A program made the position numbers and the translations under genes. A DNA stretch of 5,075 nucleotides, from NCBI GenBank assembly GCA_964392105.1, contig CAYMPA010000175.1, positions 1 to 5,075 of the forward strand, given 5' to 3'. A model generated the notes under the pieces. The model did no database searches. It was given only the letters and a program-made list of their open reading frames with translations, and had not been told where the DNA came from. Positions 4,407-5,075 of this stretch are shown here, piece after piece (positions within the stretch are counted from its first letter, which is position 1; every line of letters begins with the position of its first letter). This stretch comes from UBA7359 sp964392105. GTDB lineage: Bacteria > Pseudomonadota > Gammaproteobacteria > Eutrophobiales > Eutrophobiaceae.

Positions 4407-5075
4407 TTGCCAATACCGATTTTGACCAGTTCGCCACGAGGTTCGGAACTATTCGAAGCCAATATATCCAGTAAGAGTACGTCTTCAAATGAAGGGTTCA
4501 ACATATTCGGTGAAGATGGGTTTACCTTTGGCGATATAATAGATATCGTTAATCCACTACAACACATCCCGATCGTCGGATCTATATATAGAAAAATAAC
4601 CGGTGATACTATTGCACCAGCCATGCAGATCGCTGGTGGGGCATTGTTCGGTGGGCCATTAGGAGCAGCCATGTCCATGGTAACAACTGCGATCCAGTCT
4701 CAATTTAAAAGTGACAGCACCGATCCAGACTCACCCTATAAAGATAAAGATTCAACTACGATTAACCCGGCAACTGTTGCTAACAATACATCACGACCAT
4801 TTCCAAAAACAATTAGCAGTAACGATTATTCACTAACAAACAATTCGTTGATTAAACAAACTAATTACTCTGATAAAGCATTGGAAAAATCCAGCGGGTC
4901 ACAATTTGGAGGGTCAATCGGATCGTCCATATCAATGGCCGCTACTTCAAATAACACCAATAAAAATATCGCAATTGATAATACAAAAGACTTATATGCC
5001 AAAACTGACGCATTACAAAGTAAACCTGCTTATCAGTCAGCAGATGGCATCGTCAATCTTGCCTATAAAGGGACT
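4407..5075 (+). CDS. Conserved-looking hypothetical protein with glycine-rich NPLQHIP segment, 3'-truncated
   Basis: A frame opened by a TAG at 4380 stays open for 223 codons to the window edge. The best start is TTG 4407, preceded by GGGA about 9 bases upstream; the first in-frame ATG is far inside the conserved part. Residues 1-38 are Ser-rich and polar. Residues 39-70 contain FTFGDIIDIVNPLQHIPIVG followed by SIYRKITGD. A small-residue, glycine-zipper-like stretch, AGGALFGGPLGAAMSM, follows at about 76-91. Residues 95-223 are Ser/Thr/Asn/Lys-rich and probably disordered, containing a second glycine segment SQFGGSIGSSISMAAT (165-180). The NPLQHIP...YR.ITGD...AGG..FGGP block resembles one I associate, from memory, with uncharacterised proteins of alphaproteobacteria and methanotrophs. 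I cannot name a domain or function. Glycine zippers often insert into or pack against membranes, so membrane association is possible. There is no N-terminal signal peptide. Confidence 0.75.
   Translation, partial: MPIPILTSSPRGSELFEANISSKSTSSNEGFNIFGEDGFTFGDIIDIVNPLQHIPIVGSIYRKITGDTIAPAMQIAGGALFGGPLGAAMSMVTTAIQSQFKSDSTDPDSPYKDKDSTTINPATVANNTSRPFPKTISSNDYSLTNNSLIKQTNYSDKALEKSSGSQFGGSIGSSISMAATSNNTNKNIAIDNTKDLYAKTDALQSKPAYQSADGIVNLAYKGT

Noticed and set aside
4379..4678. 99-codon minus-strand ORF rich in Pro and Ser
   Set aside because: It is the reverse shadow of the better-supported plus-strand gene starting at 4407, whose frame stays open for 223 codons with a conserved-looking block.
1..5075. 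CRISPR array, tRNA/rRNA, insertion sequence or phage genes
   Set aside because: I saw no spaced direct repeats, cloverleaf-like segment, transposase motif or terminal inverted repeats anywhere in the window.

Overview
The window looks like ordinary chromosome from a low-GC (roughly 40% by eye) methylotrophic or methanotrophic bacterium, most likely gammaproteobacterial (inference). The strongest clue is the first gene, an MtdB-type methylene-tetrahydromethanopterin dehydrogenase. This enzyme belongs to the 'archaeal-like' C1 oxidation pathway of aerobic methanotrophs and methylotrophs. The RNase D, SprT, HopJ-family and Rap1a/Tai-family genes fit a proteobacterium but do not narrow it further.

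Layout: mtdB (+ strand, cut at its 5' end, 3-896) is followed by a strong inverted repeat (929-961). That repeat overlaps the 3' end of a convergent small secreted Rap1a/Tai-family protein (952-1287, -). A divergent AT-rich gap leads to a HopJ-family gene (1386-1733, +). This converges on a three-gene minus-strand cluster, which in transcription order is: a 49-aa acidic small protein (3336-3485), a GDSL/SGNH esterase lipoprotein (2712-3326) and RNase D (1797-2669). The small gene ends 9 bp before the esterase start, so these two are probably one transcript, with rnd possibly read from the same one. A 228-bp gap (3486-3713) holds an FNR/Anr-like box and a GGA-rich stretch. Next comes sprT (3714-4238, -), a zinc metallopeptidase-like gene. 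After a 168-bp divergent gap, a plus-strand ORF runs off the right edge (4407-5075). It apparently starts with TTG and encodes an unrecognised protein with a glycine-rich segment present twice in degenerate form.

The genes do not form one pathway. C1 metabolism, RNA processing, a cell-envelope esterase and housekeeping genes sit side by side. No CRISPR array, insertion sequence, tRNA, rRNA or phage gene is visible. The most interesting spot is the 3486-3713 gap. There a near-consensus FNR-type box has a -10-like hexamer at class II distance on both sides. One side faces the small-protein/esterase cluster. The other faces a non-coding stretch with five GGA motifs in 43 nt, which could be a short CsrA/RsmA-binding RNA. 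This is a hypothesis from motif reading only.
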